A stretch of DNA of 64,000 bases from Mycolicibacterium komanii. Its GTDB lineage: Bacteria; Actinomycetota; Actinomycetes; Mycobacteriales; Mycobacteriaceae. The translations under genes and the position numbers were made by a program. Within the stretch, counting starts at the first letter, position 1, and every line of letters starts with the position of its first letter. The DNA is taken from the NCBI RefSeq assembly GCF_001050035.1, contig NZ_CVTA01000064.1:1-64000 (forward strand), written 5' to 3'. Below are positions 44,318 through 52,541 of this stretch, piece by piece. The notes under the pieces are model-generated. The model searched no databases and had not been told where the DNA came from. It was given only the letters and a program-made list of their open reading frames with translations.

Positions 44318-45805
44318 ATGACTCAGGTTGAGACCGATTCGGGTGTGCTGGCCGGCGACGAACGGATGCTGATCGACGGCGAGCTGCAGAGCACGGCCAG
44401 CGGCGCGACGTTCGACGTGATCCACCCGGCCAACGAGGAGGTCGCGGGCCGCGCCACCGACGGGACGGTCGAGGACATGGCGCGCGCCGTCGGCGCCGCC
44501 CACCGGGCCTTCGACGAGACCGACTGGTCGCGCGATCTCGACTTCCGCTACCACTGCCTGACCCAGCTGCACGAGGCCCTCGAGCGCAACAAGGAGCGGC
44601 TGCGCCGCGTTCTGATCACCGAGGTGGGCTGCCCGGTGTCGGTGTCCGGCAGCCAGATCGAGAGCCCGATCGACGAGGTGAAGCATTGGGCCGAGCACGG
44701 CAAGAACTTCACCTACCTGGTCGACAACGGTGTGCACGAGACCCCGCTGGGCCCGGCCCGGCGCAAAATCCACTATGAGCCGGTCGGCGTCGTCGGCGCC
44801 ATCACGCCGTGGAACGTGCCGTTCTATCTGAACGTTGCCGAGACCGTGCCCGCGCTGATGGCGGGCAACACCGTCGTCCTCAAACCCGCGCAGCTGACGC
44901 CCTGGTCGGGCAGTGAGTACGGCCGCATCGTCGCCGAGGAGACCGACATCCCGGCCGGGGTCTTCAACGTGGTGGTGTCCAACGCCAACGAGGTGGGTGC
45001 GGCGCTGTCCGCCGATCCGCGGGTCGACATGATCACGTTCACCGGGTCGACGGCCACCGGGCGCGCGATTCTGGCCGCCGGTGCGCCGACGGTGAAGAAG
45101 ACGCTGCTGGAACTCGGTGGCAAGTCGGCCCACATCGTCTTGGACGACGCCGATTTCAACTCCGCCCTGTCGATGGCCGCCATGATGGCGTGCGTGATGA
45201 GCGGCCAGTCGTGCATCCTGCCGAGCCGGATCCTGTTGCCGCGCAGCCGCTATGACGAGGGTATCGAAATCCTCAAGACGATGATGGAGGGCTTTCCCGT
45301 CGGCGATCCGTGGACGCCGGGCAACATGCAGGGCCCGCAGATCAGCGAAACCCAGCGCCAGAAGGTGCTCGGGCTGATCAAGAGCGGCATCGACTCGGGG
45401 GCGCGGCTGGTCACCGGCGGCGGCATTCCGGAGAACCTGCCGAAGGGGTACTACACGCAGCCGACCCTGCTGGCCGATGTGGATCCGAATTCACAAGTGG
45501 CGCAGGAGGAGATCTTCGGGCCGGTGCTGACGGTCACGCCGTACGGAACCGACGACGAGGCGGTCGCGATCGCCAACGACACGATCTACGGATTGTCCGG
45601 CGAGGTCAGCAGCGCCGACGTGGACCGCGCGTTCGCGGTGGCGTGCCGCATGCGCACCGGCAACGTGACGATCAACAGCAAGAGCCACTTCGGCATCAAC
45701 AGCCCGTTCGGGGGTACGAAGCAGAGCGGTCTGGGTTACCGCAACGGCGAAGAGGGTTACAAGGAGTACCTGGAGGCCAAGACGATCGGCATGCCCGACC
45801 AATGA
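44318..45805 (+). CDS. NAD(P)-dependent aldehyde dehydrogenase
   Basis: The 495-residue ALDH has the cofactor segment ITPWNVPFYLNVAETVPAL, FTGSTATGRAI, the general base in LELGGKSAH near 265 and the nucleophile Cys near 299 in SGQSC. The C-terminal FGGTKQSGLGYRNGEEG is intact. It oxidises an aldehyde to an acid. The ATG follows box F by 8 bp, which suggests a leaderless transcript. It overlaps the SnoaL-like gene (ATGA). Confidence 0.93.
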   Translation: MTQVETDSGVLAGDERMLIDGELQSTASGATFDVIHPANEEVAGRATDGTVEDMARAVGAAHRAFDETDWSRDLDFRYHCLTQLHEALERNKERLRRVLITEVGCPVSVSGSQIESPIDEVKHWAEHGKNFTYLVDNGVHETPLGPARRKIHYEPVGVVGAITPWNVPFYLNVAETVPALMAGNTVVLKPAQLTPWSGSEYGRIVAEETDIPAGVFNVVVSNANEVGAALSADPRVDMITFTGSTATGRAILAAGAPTVKKTLLELGGKSAHIVLDDADFNSALSMAAMMACVMSGQSCILPSRILLPRSRYDEGIEILKTMMEGFPVGDPWTPGNMQGPQISETQRQKVLGLIKSGIDSGARLVTGGGIPENLPKGYYTQPTLLADVDPNSQVAQEEIFGPVLTVTPYGTDDEAVAIANDTIYGLSGEVSSADVDRAFAVACRMRTGNVTINSKSHFGINSPFGGTKQSGLGYRNGEEGYKEYLEAKTIGMPDQ

Positions 45806-46224
45806 ACGACCAGCGGGTCCACGACGAACTCGAGATCGCCGCACTGCTGTACCGCTACGCCCGCGCGGTCGACACCAAGGACTGGGAGCTGTACCGCTCG
45901 GTCTTCACCGACGACGCGCACATCGATTACTCGTCGGCCGGCGCCGTCGTCGGCGGCCGGGACGAGGTCGTGGACTGGTTCGCCGCGAATTTCGGTGTGA
46001 TTCCGTGGAGCATGCACCACATCACGAATGTCGAGGCCGACATCAACGGTGACAGCGCGCGGGTGCGAGCGATGTTCTACAACCCGATGCAGCTGCCGGG
46101 GATGTCCGAGCCGAGCTTCTGCGGCGGCTACTATCACCACGAACTCGTGCGCACCGCCGACGGGTGGCGCAGCCGTCGCCTGGTCGAAGAGAACGTCTGG
46201 TTCACCAACAAGCCGGGCGGCTAG
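45802..46224 (+). CDS. SnoaL/NTF2-like protein
   Basis: The 140-residue single-domain NTF2-fold protein has LEIAALLYRYARAVDTKDWELYRSVFTDD, the common first-helix and Asp pattern of the SnoaL_4 group. It also has a pair of His in SMHHITNV that are frequent in dehydratase and isomerase members. The ATG overlaps the aldehyde dehydrogenase stop. The substrate is unknown, but coupling to that enzyme puts it in the same pathway. Confidence 0.86.
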   Translation: MNDQRVHDELEIAALLYRYARAVDTKDWELYRSVFTDDAHIDYSSAGAVVGGRDEVVDWFAANFGVIPWSMHHITNVEADINGDSARVRAMFYNPMQLPGMSEPSFCGGYYHHELVRTADGWRSRRLVEENVWFTNKPGG

Positions 46225-46232
46225 AACTCGCT

Positions 46233-46287
46233 GAGTCTGCGGTCAGGGCGCACTTCCGGCGTGAAATCGCACCCTACGCGCAGAGTC
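46233..46287. terminator. Imperfect long hairpin between convergent SnoaL and rlmN genes
   Basis: Outer arms GAGTCTGCG (46233-46241) and CGCAGAGTC (46279-46287) pair at 8 of 9 positions. Inner arms AGGGCGC and GCACCCT pair at 6 of 7. It fills most of the 74-bp gap and can stop both transcripts. Confidence 0.5.
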
Positions 46288-46298
46288 AACGTGGACAG

Positions 46299-47423
46299 TC
46301 AGCCCTGCGCCGCCAATTGCCCGCAGGCGGCGGCGATTTCGCGGCCACGCGTGTCGCGTACGGTGCACGACACGCCACGCTCGCGAACGCGCCGGACGAA
46401 CTCACGCTCCACGGGCTTGGGGCTGGCATCCCATTCGCTGCCGGGGGTCGGGTTCAGCGGGATGAGGTTGACGTGCGCCAGCGGCCCCAGCGCGGCGTGC
46501 AGTTTCTTGCCGAGAAGGTCTGCACGCCAAGGCTGGTCGTTGACGTCGCGGATCAAGGCATATTCGATCGACACCCGCCGCCCGGTGACGTCGGCGTAGT
46601 ACCGCGCCGCGTCGAGCACTTCGGAGACCTTCCACCGGTTGTTCACCGGGACGAGCGTGTCGCGCAGTTCGTCATCGGGAGTGTGCAGCGACAGCGCCAG
46701 CGTGACGCCGAGTCGTTCGTCGGCGAGCTTACGGATCGCCGGCGCCAGCCCGACCGTGGACACGGTGACCGAGCGGGCTGAGATGCCGAAGCCGTTCGGA
46801 GCGGGGGCGGTGATCCGTCGCACCGCGGCGAGCACCCGGTTGTAGTTGGCCAGCGGCTCCCCCATGCCCATGAACACGATGTTGGAAAGCCTGCCGCCGC
46901 GGGCCGCGGGCGCGATCCCGTCACCGTCGCGGTCACGGAGTTCGACCGCGGCGGCGCGCACCTGTTCGAGGATCTCCGCCGTCGACAGGTTGCGCTGGAG
47001 CCCGCCCTGACCCGTCGCGCAGAACGGGCAGGCCATTCCGCACCCGGCCTGCGACGAGATGCATACGGTGTTGCGTTGCGGGTAGCGCATCAACACCGAT
47101 TCGAACGTGGTGCCGTCGACCGCACGCCACAGCATCTTGCGCGTCTCGCCCGCATCGGTCTCGATCTCGCGCACTGTGTCGAGCAGCGTCGGGAACAGCG
47201 CGTCGGCGACCTCATCGCGCACGCCGGCGGGCAGATCGGTCATCTGGCGTGGATCGGCGATCAACCGTCCGTAGTACTGGTTGGCCAGCTGTTTGGCACG
47301 AAACGACGGGAGCCCGAGTTCGGCCACGGCAGCGGCGCGACCACCCTCGTCGAGGTCGGCGAAGTGCCGCGGCGGCATCGCGCGGCGAGGCGGGTCGAAG
47401 ACGAGCGGCAGAGAAGTGGGCAT
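46299..47423 (-). CDS. rlmN: 23S rRNA (adenine2503-C2)/tRNA methyltransferase, radical SAM
   Basis: The 374-residue RlmN has the radical SAM cysteines in GCGMACPFC and the methyl-carrying Cys in the C-terminal [11 protein letters not shown]. The N-terminal helical domain has [16 protein letters not shown]. It methylates A2503 of 23S rRNA and A37 of some tRNAs. It is the Rv2880c counterpart and marks the return of core synteny between accessory blocks. Confidence 0.95.
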   Translation of the reverse strand: MPTSLPLVFDPPRRAMPPRHFADLDEGGRAAAVAELGLPSFRAKQLANQYYGRLIADPRQMTDLPAGVRDEVADALFPTLLDTVREIETDAGETRKMLWRAVDGTTFESVLMRYPQRNTVCISSQAGCGMACPFCATGQGGLQRNLSTAEILEQVRAAAVELRDRDGDGIAPAARGGRLSNIVFMGMGEPLANYNRVLAAVRRITAPAPNGFGISARSVTVSTVGLAPAIRKLADERLGVTLALSLHTPDDELRDTLVPVNNRWKVSEVLDAARYYADVTGRRVSIEYALIRDVNDQPWRADLLGKKLHAALGPLAHVNLIPLNPTPGSEWDASPKPVEREFVRRVRERGVSCTVRDTRGREIAAACGQLAAQG

Positions 47424-47467
47424 GTGCGCACCAGTATCCCACTTCCAGCGACCCAGAAATTAATTCG

Positions 47468-47483
47468 CCAACGCTGGCGTTGG
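47468..47483. promoter_or_regulatory. Inverted repeat CCAACG-N4-CGTTGG upstream of the EamA gene
   Basis: A perfect 6-bp inverted repeat lies 8 bp before the ATG of the EamA transporter, in the 68-bp divergent space with rlmN. It could be an operator or a leader hairpin covering the ribosome site. No regulator is implied. Confidence 0.35.
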
Positions 47484-47491
47484 TCGCCACC

Positions 47492-48448
47492 ATGGGAGCC
47501 GTGCCTCGCCCGACCATGCCGCTGCGCGCCGCGGCGCCGCTGACGTTCTTTTATGCGTTGGGCTATCCGGTTGGTGCGCTTGCTGTTTCGGTGATGTCAC
47601 CGATGGCGGTGCTGGTGTTCAGGTTCGGTCTGGCCGCCGCCATTCTGTCGGGATGGGCCGCGGCGGCCCGCGTGACATGGCCCACAGGACGCACGCTGGT
47701 GCATGTGCTGATCAGCGGATTGCTCGCGCAGGGTGTGCTGTTCTCGTGCCTGTATTTGGCGCTGCTGCACGGCGCGCCCGCGGTCCTGGGCGCCGTGATC
47801 ATCTCGATGAATCCCGTGGTCACCGCGGTGCTGGCGGCGATGTTCCTCGGCGAGGGGCTGACGCTGGCGCGCGTGGGCGCGTTGGCATTGGGCGTCGCGG
47901 CGGTACTGGCGGCGTGTGCGGGACGGTTGATCGCGGTCGGCGGTGTCGACGCGGCCGTGCTGTTGATCCTCGTGTCTCTGTTTGCGGTGGCCGCGGGCGG
48001 CGTCTACCAGCAGAAGTTCTGCTCAGGGGTCGATTTCCGGGCGACGGCGGCGCTGCAGAACGCGGCGTGCGTGCTGCCCGTCGTCGTGCTGGCCGCCGTC
48101 ACCCCGTTGTCGGTGACCGACCCGTGGAAGGCCGCGGCAACGGTGGCGGCGGTGGTGCTCTTGAACGCCGTGCTGTCGATGACGCTGTACGTGCGCGGGA
48201 TCAACGAATACGGCGCCGCGACCGTCGCGATGCTGTTCACGGTCATACCCGCGGTCGCCGGTCTGCTGTCGTGGCTGATGCTCGGCCAGCGGCCCGATAT
48301 CGGTGTCGCGGTCGGCCTGGCCGTCGGTGCCGGGGCGTGCTGGCTCAACGCCACCGATGCGCGGCGGCGCCGTCAGCGTTCGGTCGCCCCGTCGACGGCG
48401 TCCCTCGTTCGGCCCGGCGACCCCGCGACGTCGACTGCCGCTGGCTGA
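47492..48448 (+). CDS. EamA/DMT-superfamily transporter
   Basis: The 318-residue membrane protein has about ten hydrophobic helices and two EamA repeats. Hallmarks are SPMAVLVFRFGLAAAILSGW and MNPVVTAVLAAMFLGEGLT in repeat 1, and a MLFTVIPAVAGLLSWLMLGQ region in repeat 2. Such carriers export amino acids or other metabolites; the substrate is unknown. The last 33 codons lie in a 98-bp segment repeated at 58734-58831, and its present 3' end appears to have been supplied by the insertion described there. Confidence 0.85.
   Translation: MGAVPRPTMPLRAAAPLTFFYALGYPVGALAVSVMSPMAVLVFRFGLAAAILSGWAAAARVTWPTGRTLVHVLISGLLAQGVLFSCLYLALLHGAPAVLGAVIISMNPVVTAVLAAMFLGEGLTLARVGALALGVAAVLAACAGRLIAVGGVDAAVLLILVSLFAVAAGGVYQQKFCSGVDFRATAALQNAACVLPVVVLAAVTPLSVTDPWKAAATVAAVVLLNAVLSMTLYVRGINEYGAATVAMLFTVIPAVAGLLSWLMLGQRPDIGVAVGLAVGAGACWLNATDARRRRQRSVAPSTASLVRPGDPATSTAAG
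48351..48448. repeat. 98-bp direct repeat, left copy, bounding a 10.4-kb block
   Basis: The first 38 bp match 58734-58771 at 36 positions (28 identical in a row). The next 60 bp align without gaps to 58772-58831 at about 40 of 60 positions, and both copies end at a TGA in the EamA frame. Counts were made by hand. This copy is the 3' end of the EamA gene and stops 3 bp before the MarR gene end. Confidence 0.85.
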
Positions 48449-48451
48449 ACC

Positions 48452-48925
48452 TCAGATGAGGGCGTGACGGTGCTCCTCCTGCGGTTCACCGGCAACGTTG
48501 GCGAACACATCGAATGCGGTGGTCAGCGCATCACGTTGAGCGGGGGACATCTCCCGCAGGATCCGGCGGATCGCGATGCGACGGTGATGGACGACGCGAT
48601 CGATCAGCGCCTGCCCGTCCGGGGTGAGCGTCAACGCGATGTTGCGGCGGTCTGCGGGATCGTCCCGGCGGTCGACCATGCCGATCTTGAGCAGCCGATC
48701 ACAGATTCGGCTGGCGTTCGACGCGCTGACCTGCAGACCCGCTGCCACCGCAGCGAGGTTGACGGCGCCGCGGGTCGCGATCATCATCATCACCCGCAGC
48801 TGAGGCACGGTCACCACATCATCGACAGTCGAGATCGACGCTGCGGTGATCCCGACGAGAGCCCGTGACGCCCTCATCACCGACTCCACCTGCTCGTTCG
48901 TCACACCATTGCCGCGGCCGGCCAT
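48452..48925 (-). CDS. MarR-family regulator
   Basis: The 157-residue winged-helix protein has the MarR core: TVPQLRVMMMIATRGAVNLAAVA, the recognition helix LQVSASNASRICDRLLKIG and the wing RRDDPADRRNIALTLTPDG. It is divergent from the glucose dehydrogenase gene, and inverted repeats around 48964-48984 make it the likely local repressor. Its stop lies 3 bp from the end of the left 98-bp repeat, so it is the first gene of the inserted block. Confidence 0.9.
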   Translation of the reverse strand: MAGRGNGVTNEQVESVMRASRALVGITAASISTVDDVVTVPQLRVMMMIATRGAVNLAAVAAGLQVSASNASRICDRLLKIGMVDRRDDPADRRNIALTLTPDGQALIDRVVHHRRIAIRRILREMSPAQRDALTTAFDVFANVAGEPQEEHRHALI

Positions 48926-48963
48926 CTTGCCTCATTCCAGGGTCAGGAATATTTATTCAAGCG

Positions 48964-48984
48964 CAATCATTCATTGTTTGCAAT
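48964..48984. promoter_or_regulatory. Candidate MarR operator, overlapping CAAT/ATTG repeats
   Basis: CAAT-N5-ATTG (48964-48976) overlaps ATTG-N4-CAAT (48973-48984) in the AT-rich 86-bp divergent region between the marR and glucose dehydrogenase genes. It is far lower in G+C than the surroundings. Overlapping short dyads suit a MarR dimer. Confidence 0.5.
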
Positions 48985-49011
48985 TACTGCGTACCGGCAA
49001 GTCTTGATTTC

Positions 49012-50070
49012 ATGCAGGCATTGACGGTGCAGCCCGGCAAGGCGGACACGCTTGCCGTGAAAGACTTCGAGGAACCCAGCCCCGGCCCGAACGAACTGCT
49101 GGTCGATGGCCTGGCCGTCGGCGTGTGCGGGACCGACAAGGAGATCGCGGGCGGACAGTACGGCTGGGCGCCGCCGGGGCGCGACACGTTGGTGATCGGC
49201 CACGAATCCCTGGGGCGGGTGGCGGCTGCGCCGTCCGGAACACCCTTCGACGTCGGCGACCTGGTGGTCGGCGTGGTGCGCAGGCCCGACCCAGTGCCGT
49301 GCCAAGCCTGCGCTCACGGCGAGTTCGACATGTGCCGCAACGGTCGCTACATCGAGCGCGGCATCAAGGAGATGGACGGCTACGGCAGCCAAAGATGGTG
49401 CGTGGAAACCGATTACGCGCTGCGCATCGACGACGGCCTGCAAGACGTCGGAATGCTGATAGAACCCACCACGGTTGTGGCCAAGGCATGGGAGCAGGTT
49501 CGGCGGGTGGGCCAGCGGGCCTACTTCGAACCCGAACGGGCGTTGATCACCGGTGCCGGTCCGATCGGGCTGCTGGCCGCTCTCCTGTCGGTGCAGCAGG
49601 GCCTCGACACCCACATCCTCGACCGCGTCACCGACGGCCCCAAACCCGCGATCGCCGAGGCGCTCGGAGCGACCTACCACCACGACGACATCGACGACGT
49701 CGCATCCCGGCTGCAGCCCGACGTCGTGATCGAGGCGACCGGCGCCGGACCGGTCGTCTTCGGAGCCATCGCGAACACCTCGGCGTACGGCGTTGTCTGC
49801 CTGACCGGAGTCTCCCCCTCTGGGCGGCGCCTCCAGATCGACGCGGGCGCCGTCAACCGCGAGTTGGTGCTGGAGAACGACGCGGTCGTCGGATCGGTGA
49901 ACGCCAACCTGCGCCACTACCGGCAGGCCGCCGATGCGTTGGCCAAAGCCGACAAGGACTGGCTCTCCAGCTTGATCACCCGGCGGGTGCCGCTGCACCG
50001 CGCCGCCGACGCCTTCACGGCCCAACCCGACGACGTGAAGGTGGTCATCACCCTCGACGACGCGAGCTGA
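49012..50070 (+). CDS. Zinc-type glucose 1-dehydrogenase
   Basis: The 352-residue MDR enzyme has catalytic-zinc residues in VGVCGTDKEIAGG and GHESLGRV, and structural Cys in PVPCQACAHGEFDMCRNG. The motif NGRYIERGIKEMDGYGSQRW is characteristic of archaeal-type glucose dehydrogenases, which oxidise glucose to glucono-lactone with NAD(P). The cofactor loop is GAGPIGLLAALLS. The GH15 gene starts one base after its stop, so glucose released from trehalose or maltose is the probable substrate. Confidence 0.88.
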   Translation: MQALTVQPGKADTLAVKDFEEPSPGPNELLVDGLAVGVCGTDKEIAGGQYGWAPPGRDTLVIGHESLGRVAAAPSGTPFDVGDLVVGVVRRPDPVPCQACAHGEFDMCRNGRYIERGIKEMDGYGSQRWCVETDYALRIDDGLQDVGMLIEPTTVVAKAWEQVRRVGQRAYFEPERALITGAGPIGLLAALLSVQQGLDTHILDRVTDGPKPAIAEALGATYHHDDIDDVASRLQPDVVIEATGAGPVVFGAIANTSAYGVVCLTGVSPSGRRLQIDAGAVNRELVLENDAVVGSVNANLRHYRQAADALAKADKDWLSSLITRRVPLHRAADAFTAQPDDVKVVITLDDAS

Positions 50071-50071
50071 C

Positions 50072-51886
50072 ATGGCCGAGATCGAGGACTACGCGCTGAT
50101 CGGGGATCTGCAGACCGCAGCCCTCGTGGATCGCAGCGGAGCCATCGACTGGTTGTGCCTCCCGCACTTCGACTCACCGGCCTGCTTCGCGGCTCTGCTC
50201 GGCGGGGTCGAGGCAGGCACCTGGCTGATGGCGCCGGCGGGCAGCGGGCCTGCCACGCGACGGCACTACCGCGACGACGCGTTGATCCTCGAAACCGAGT
50301 GGGACACCGCGGATGGAACCGTTCGGCTGATCGATTTCATGCCACCGCGCGGCGTCGCCGCCGACGTCGTCCGCATCGTCGAGGGCGTGCGCGGCGCGGT
50401 CCCGATGGCGATGACGTTGTGCCTTCGTTTCGACTACGGCCACGTGGTGCCCTGGGTGCGACGCCGCGACGGTGGCCTTTCGGCGATCGCGGGGCCGGAT
50501 GCGGTGTGGCTGCGTACGCCTGTCCCCACCCAGGGGCGGGAGCTGACCACGGTCGCGGAATTCACCGTCAACCAGGGCGAGCGCATACCGTTCGTCCTCA
50601 CGCATCAGCTCTCCCATCTGCCCGCACCCGAACCCGTCGACGCCGAGCAGGCACTCGCAGAGACCGAACACTGGTGGAGCACCTGGGTGGCGCAATGCAG
50701 ATACACCGGATCGTGGCAACCGGAAGTACGACGGGCCCTGATGCTGCTCAAGGCCCTGACCTTCGCTCCCACCGGCGGCATCCTCGCCGCGGCCACCACG
50801 TCACTCCCCGAGCAACTCGGCGGACCCCGCAACTGGGATTACCGCTACTGCTGGCTTCGCGACGCTACCTTCACCCTCCAGGCACTGCTCGGCACCGGTT
50901 TCGTCGATGAGGCGCGGGCCTGGCGGGAATGGCTGGTGCGCGCGGTGGCCGGCGACCCCGCCGATCTGCAGATCATGTACGGCGCCGACGGACGGCGACG
51001 CCTGCCCGAGTTCGAGCTCCCCTGGCTGTCCGGTTACGAGAACTCGAACCCGGTGCGGGTCGGCAACGCCGCCGCAGCCCAACTTCAACTCGACGTGTGG
51101 GGCGAGGTGCTCGACGGCCTGCACCTGGCCAGGGACTGCGGCCTGCCGACCGACAACACCGCCTGGGACGTCCAGCGCGCGCTTCTGGACTTCCTCGAGG
51201 GCAATTGGCAGCGGTCCGACTACTCCCTATGGGAGATTCGGGGGCCCGCAAGACATTTCGTGCATTCCAAGGTCATGGCATGGGCCGGGGTCGATCGCGC
51301 GGTACGCACCGTGGAGAACCATCGGCTGGACGGCCCGCTGTCGCGATGGCGAGCCCTGCGCGACGAGATACACGCCGACGTTTGCCGACGCGGATACAAC
51401 GCGGAACGCGGTTGCTTCACGCAGTCCTACGGCTCCGACCACCTCGACGCGGCGCTGTTGCTGCTGCCGCGTGTCGGCTTCCTGCCCTATGACGACCCGC
51501 GCATCGTCGGCACCGTCGAGGCGGTGCAGAAGGAACTCTGCTGCGACGGGCTGCTTTTGCGATACCTTCCCGAACGTAGCGACGACGGCCTTCCTGGCGG
51601 CGAGGGCGCATTCCTGGCGTGCAGCTTCTGGCTCGTCGACGCCTTGTGCGGTATCGGCCGCCCCGACGAAGCCACCGCGCTCTTCGAGCGGCTTCTAAAA
51701 CTTCGCAACGACGTCGGCCTGCTCAGCGAGGAGTACGACCCGAAAACCGGCCGTCAGCTGGGTAATACACCGCAGGCCTTCAGCCTCGTCGGCTTGATCA
51801 ACAGCGCCCGGCAACTCAGCGGATACCTCACCACGACATCAGCGCATCACCGGAATCAGCATCTCCACTGGACGGCACGACAGTGA
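50072..51886 (+). CDS. GH15-family glucoside hydrolase (trehalase/glucoamylase)
   Basis: The 604-residue protein has the N-terminal beta-sandwich of bacterial GH15 enzymes (IEDYALIGDLQTAALVDR, FDSPACFAALLGG) and a C-terminal (alpha/alpha)6 barrel. The barrel has the signature RNWDYRYCWLRDATFTL and the catalytic-Glu region LLSEEYDP with GNTPQAFSLVGLINSA. Mycobacterial GH15 members of this length act on trehalose. The cytosolic location, no signal peptide and coupling to glucose dehydrogenase suggest trehalose to glucose to gluconolactone. Confidence 0.88.
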   Translation: MAEIEDYALIGDLQTAALVDRSGAIDWLCLPHFDSPACFAALLGGVEAGTWLMAPAGSGPATRRHYRDDALILETEWDTADGTVRLIDFMPPRGVAADVVRIVEGVRGAVPMAMTLCLRFDYGHVVPWVRRRDGGLSAIAGPDAVWLRTPVPTQGRELTTVAEFTVNQGERIPFVLTHQLSHLPAPEPVDAEQALAETEHWWSTWVAQCRYTGSWQPEVRRALMLLKALTFAPTGGILAAATTSLPEQLGGPRNWDYRYCWLRDATFTLQALLGTGFVDEARAWREWLVRAVAGDPADLQIMYGADGRRRLPEFELPWLSGYENSNPVRVGNAAAAQLQLDVWGEVLDGLHLARDCGLPTDNTAWDVQRALLDFLEGNWQRSDYSLWEIRGPARHFVHSKVMAWAGVDRAVRTVENHRLDGPLSRWRALRDEIHADVCRRGYNAERGCFTQSYGSDHLDAALLLLPRVGFLPYDDPRIVGTVEAVQKELCCDGLLLRYLPERSDDGLPGGEGAFLACSFWLVDALCGIGRPDEATALFERLLKLRNDVGLLSEEYDPKTGRQLGNTPQAFSLVGLINSARQLSGYLTTTSAHHRNQHLHWTARQ

Positions 51887-51897
51887 AAGGAGACGAG

Positions 51898-51942
51898 ATG
51901 CCCCCACCCCACGCGCCTCCGCACGGCAAGAGGCGACGATGA
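51898..51942 (+). CDS. 14-codon mini-ORF with strong ribosome site, coupled to the next gene
   Basis: ATG 51898 is preceded by AAAGGAG with a 5-bp gap, the best ribosome site in this block. The ORF encodes MPPPHAPPHGKRRR and its TGA overlaps the ATG of the membrane protein gene (ATGA). Four prolines in the first eight residues and a run of Lys/Arg could slow ribosomes, so this may be a leader peptide that couples or tunes translation of the downstream gene. Expression is not demonstrated. Confidence 0.5.
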   Translation: MPPPHAPPHGKRRR

Positions 51943-52451
51943 CCGCTCCGCGGACGCAGTTGGTCGAGGTCAGCTTGAACCGGTCGCGGTATCGCAGCGG
52001 CCGGTGGCTGATCGTCGCCGAGGGTTTGGCGTGCGCCGCCGTCGGAAGCGCCGCTGCCATAGGACACCTCGCCCACGAATCTCGTTCGGAGACCGGGATA
52101 TCCGTATTCGGGCTGCACATCTCCCCCGTAGAGAGCCTCGTCCTGGCGGTGTTCGGTGTACTGGCCGTGGTGGCGGCGTTACGACGGGGCACGGCGGTGG
52201 CTCTGAGCGCGATCGGTGTCGTCGGCGGCATGACGATGGTGGTCGTCACCTCCGTGGCGGCCGTACACCACGCCGACGGACCGATGGGCTTCGAGTTCGG
52301 CGACATCCTGCTCTCCGGTCTGCTCGGCGCCTACAACCTGGCAGTGCTCATGTGGCTGTGTTCGGACGCCGTGGAGGGAAAGGTGTGGCGATACCGACGC
52401 AGACCCGCGACGACCGGGTCGACGAGGGGCCGCCGACGGAGACTCAATTAA
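51939..52451 (+). CDS. Four-helix membrane protein of unknown function
   Basis: The 170-residue protein has about four transmembrane segments: LIVAEGLACAAVGSAAAIG, the SLVLAVFGVLAVVAAL region, VGGMTMVVVTSVAAV and ILLSGLLGAYNLAVLMWL. It ends in a strongly basic tail RRRPATTGSTRGRRRR. This layout matches DUF4383-like actinobacterial proteins, but the assignment is weak. It sits in the sugar-oxidation block between the GH15 and ThDP-enzyme genes, with a mini-ORF overlapping its start. Confidence 0.75.
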   Translation: MTAPRTQLVEVSLNRSRYRSGRWLIVAEGLACAAVGSAAAIGHLAHESRSETGISVFGLHISPVESLVLAVFGVLAVVAALRRGTAVALSAIGVVGGMTMVVVTSVAAVHHADGPMGFEFGDILLSGLLGAYNLAVLMWLCSDAVEGKVWRYRRRPATTGSTRGRRRRLN

Positions 52452-52541
52452 TTCCCAGGAAGCAATCGTTGCTGCACAGCAAATAAAAGCGTAGGACGGA
52501 CATAACGCCCTGTCCACGGATCCAACCGAGAAGGAGCAGCC

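Noticed and set aside
52452..52541. ANTAR-target hexaloop pair in the leader of the ThDP enzyme gene
   Set aside because: Only a small GCAA/TTGC hairpin is visible. No paired hairpins with the required A and G loop positions could be drawn.
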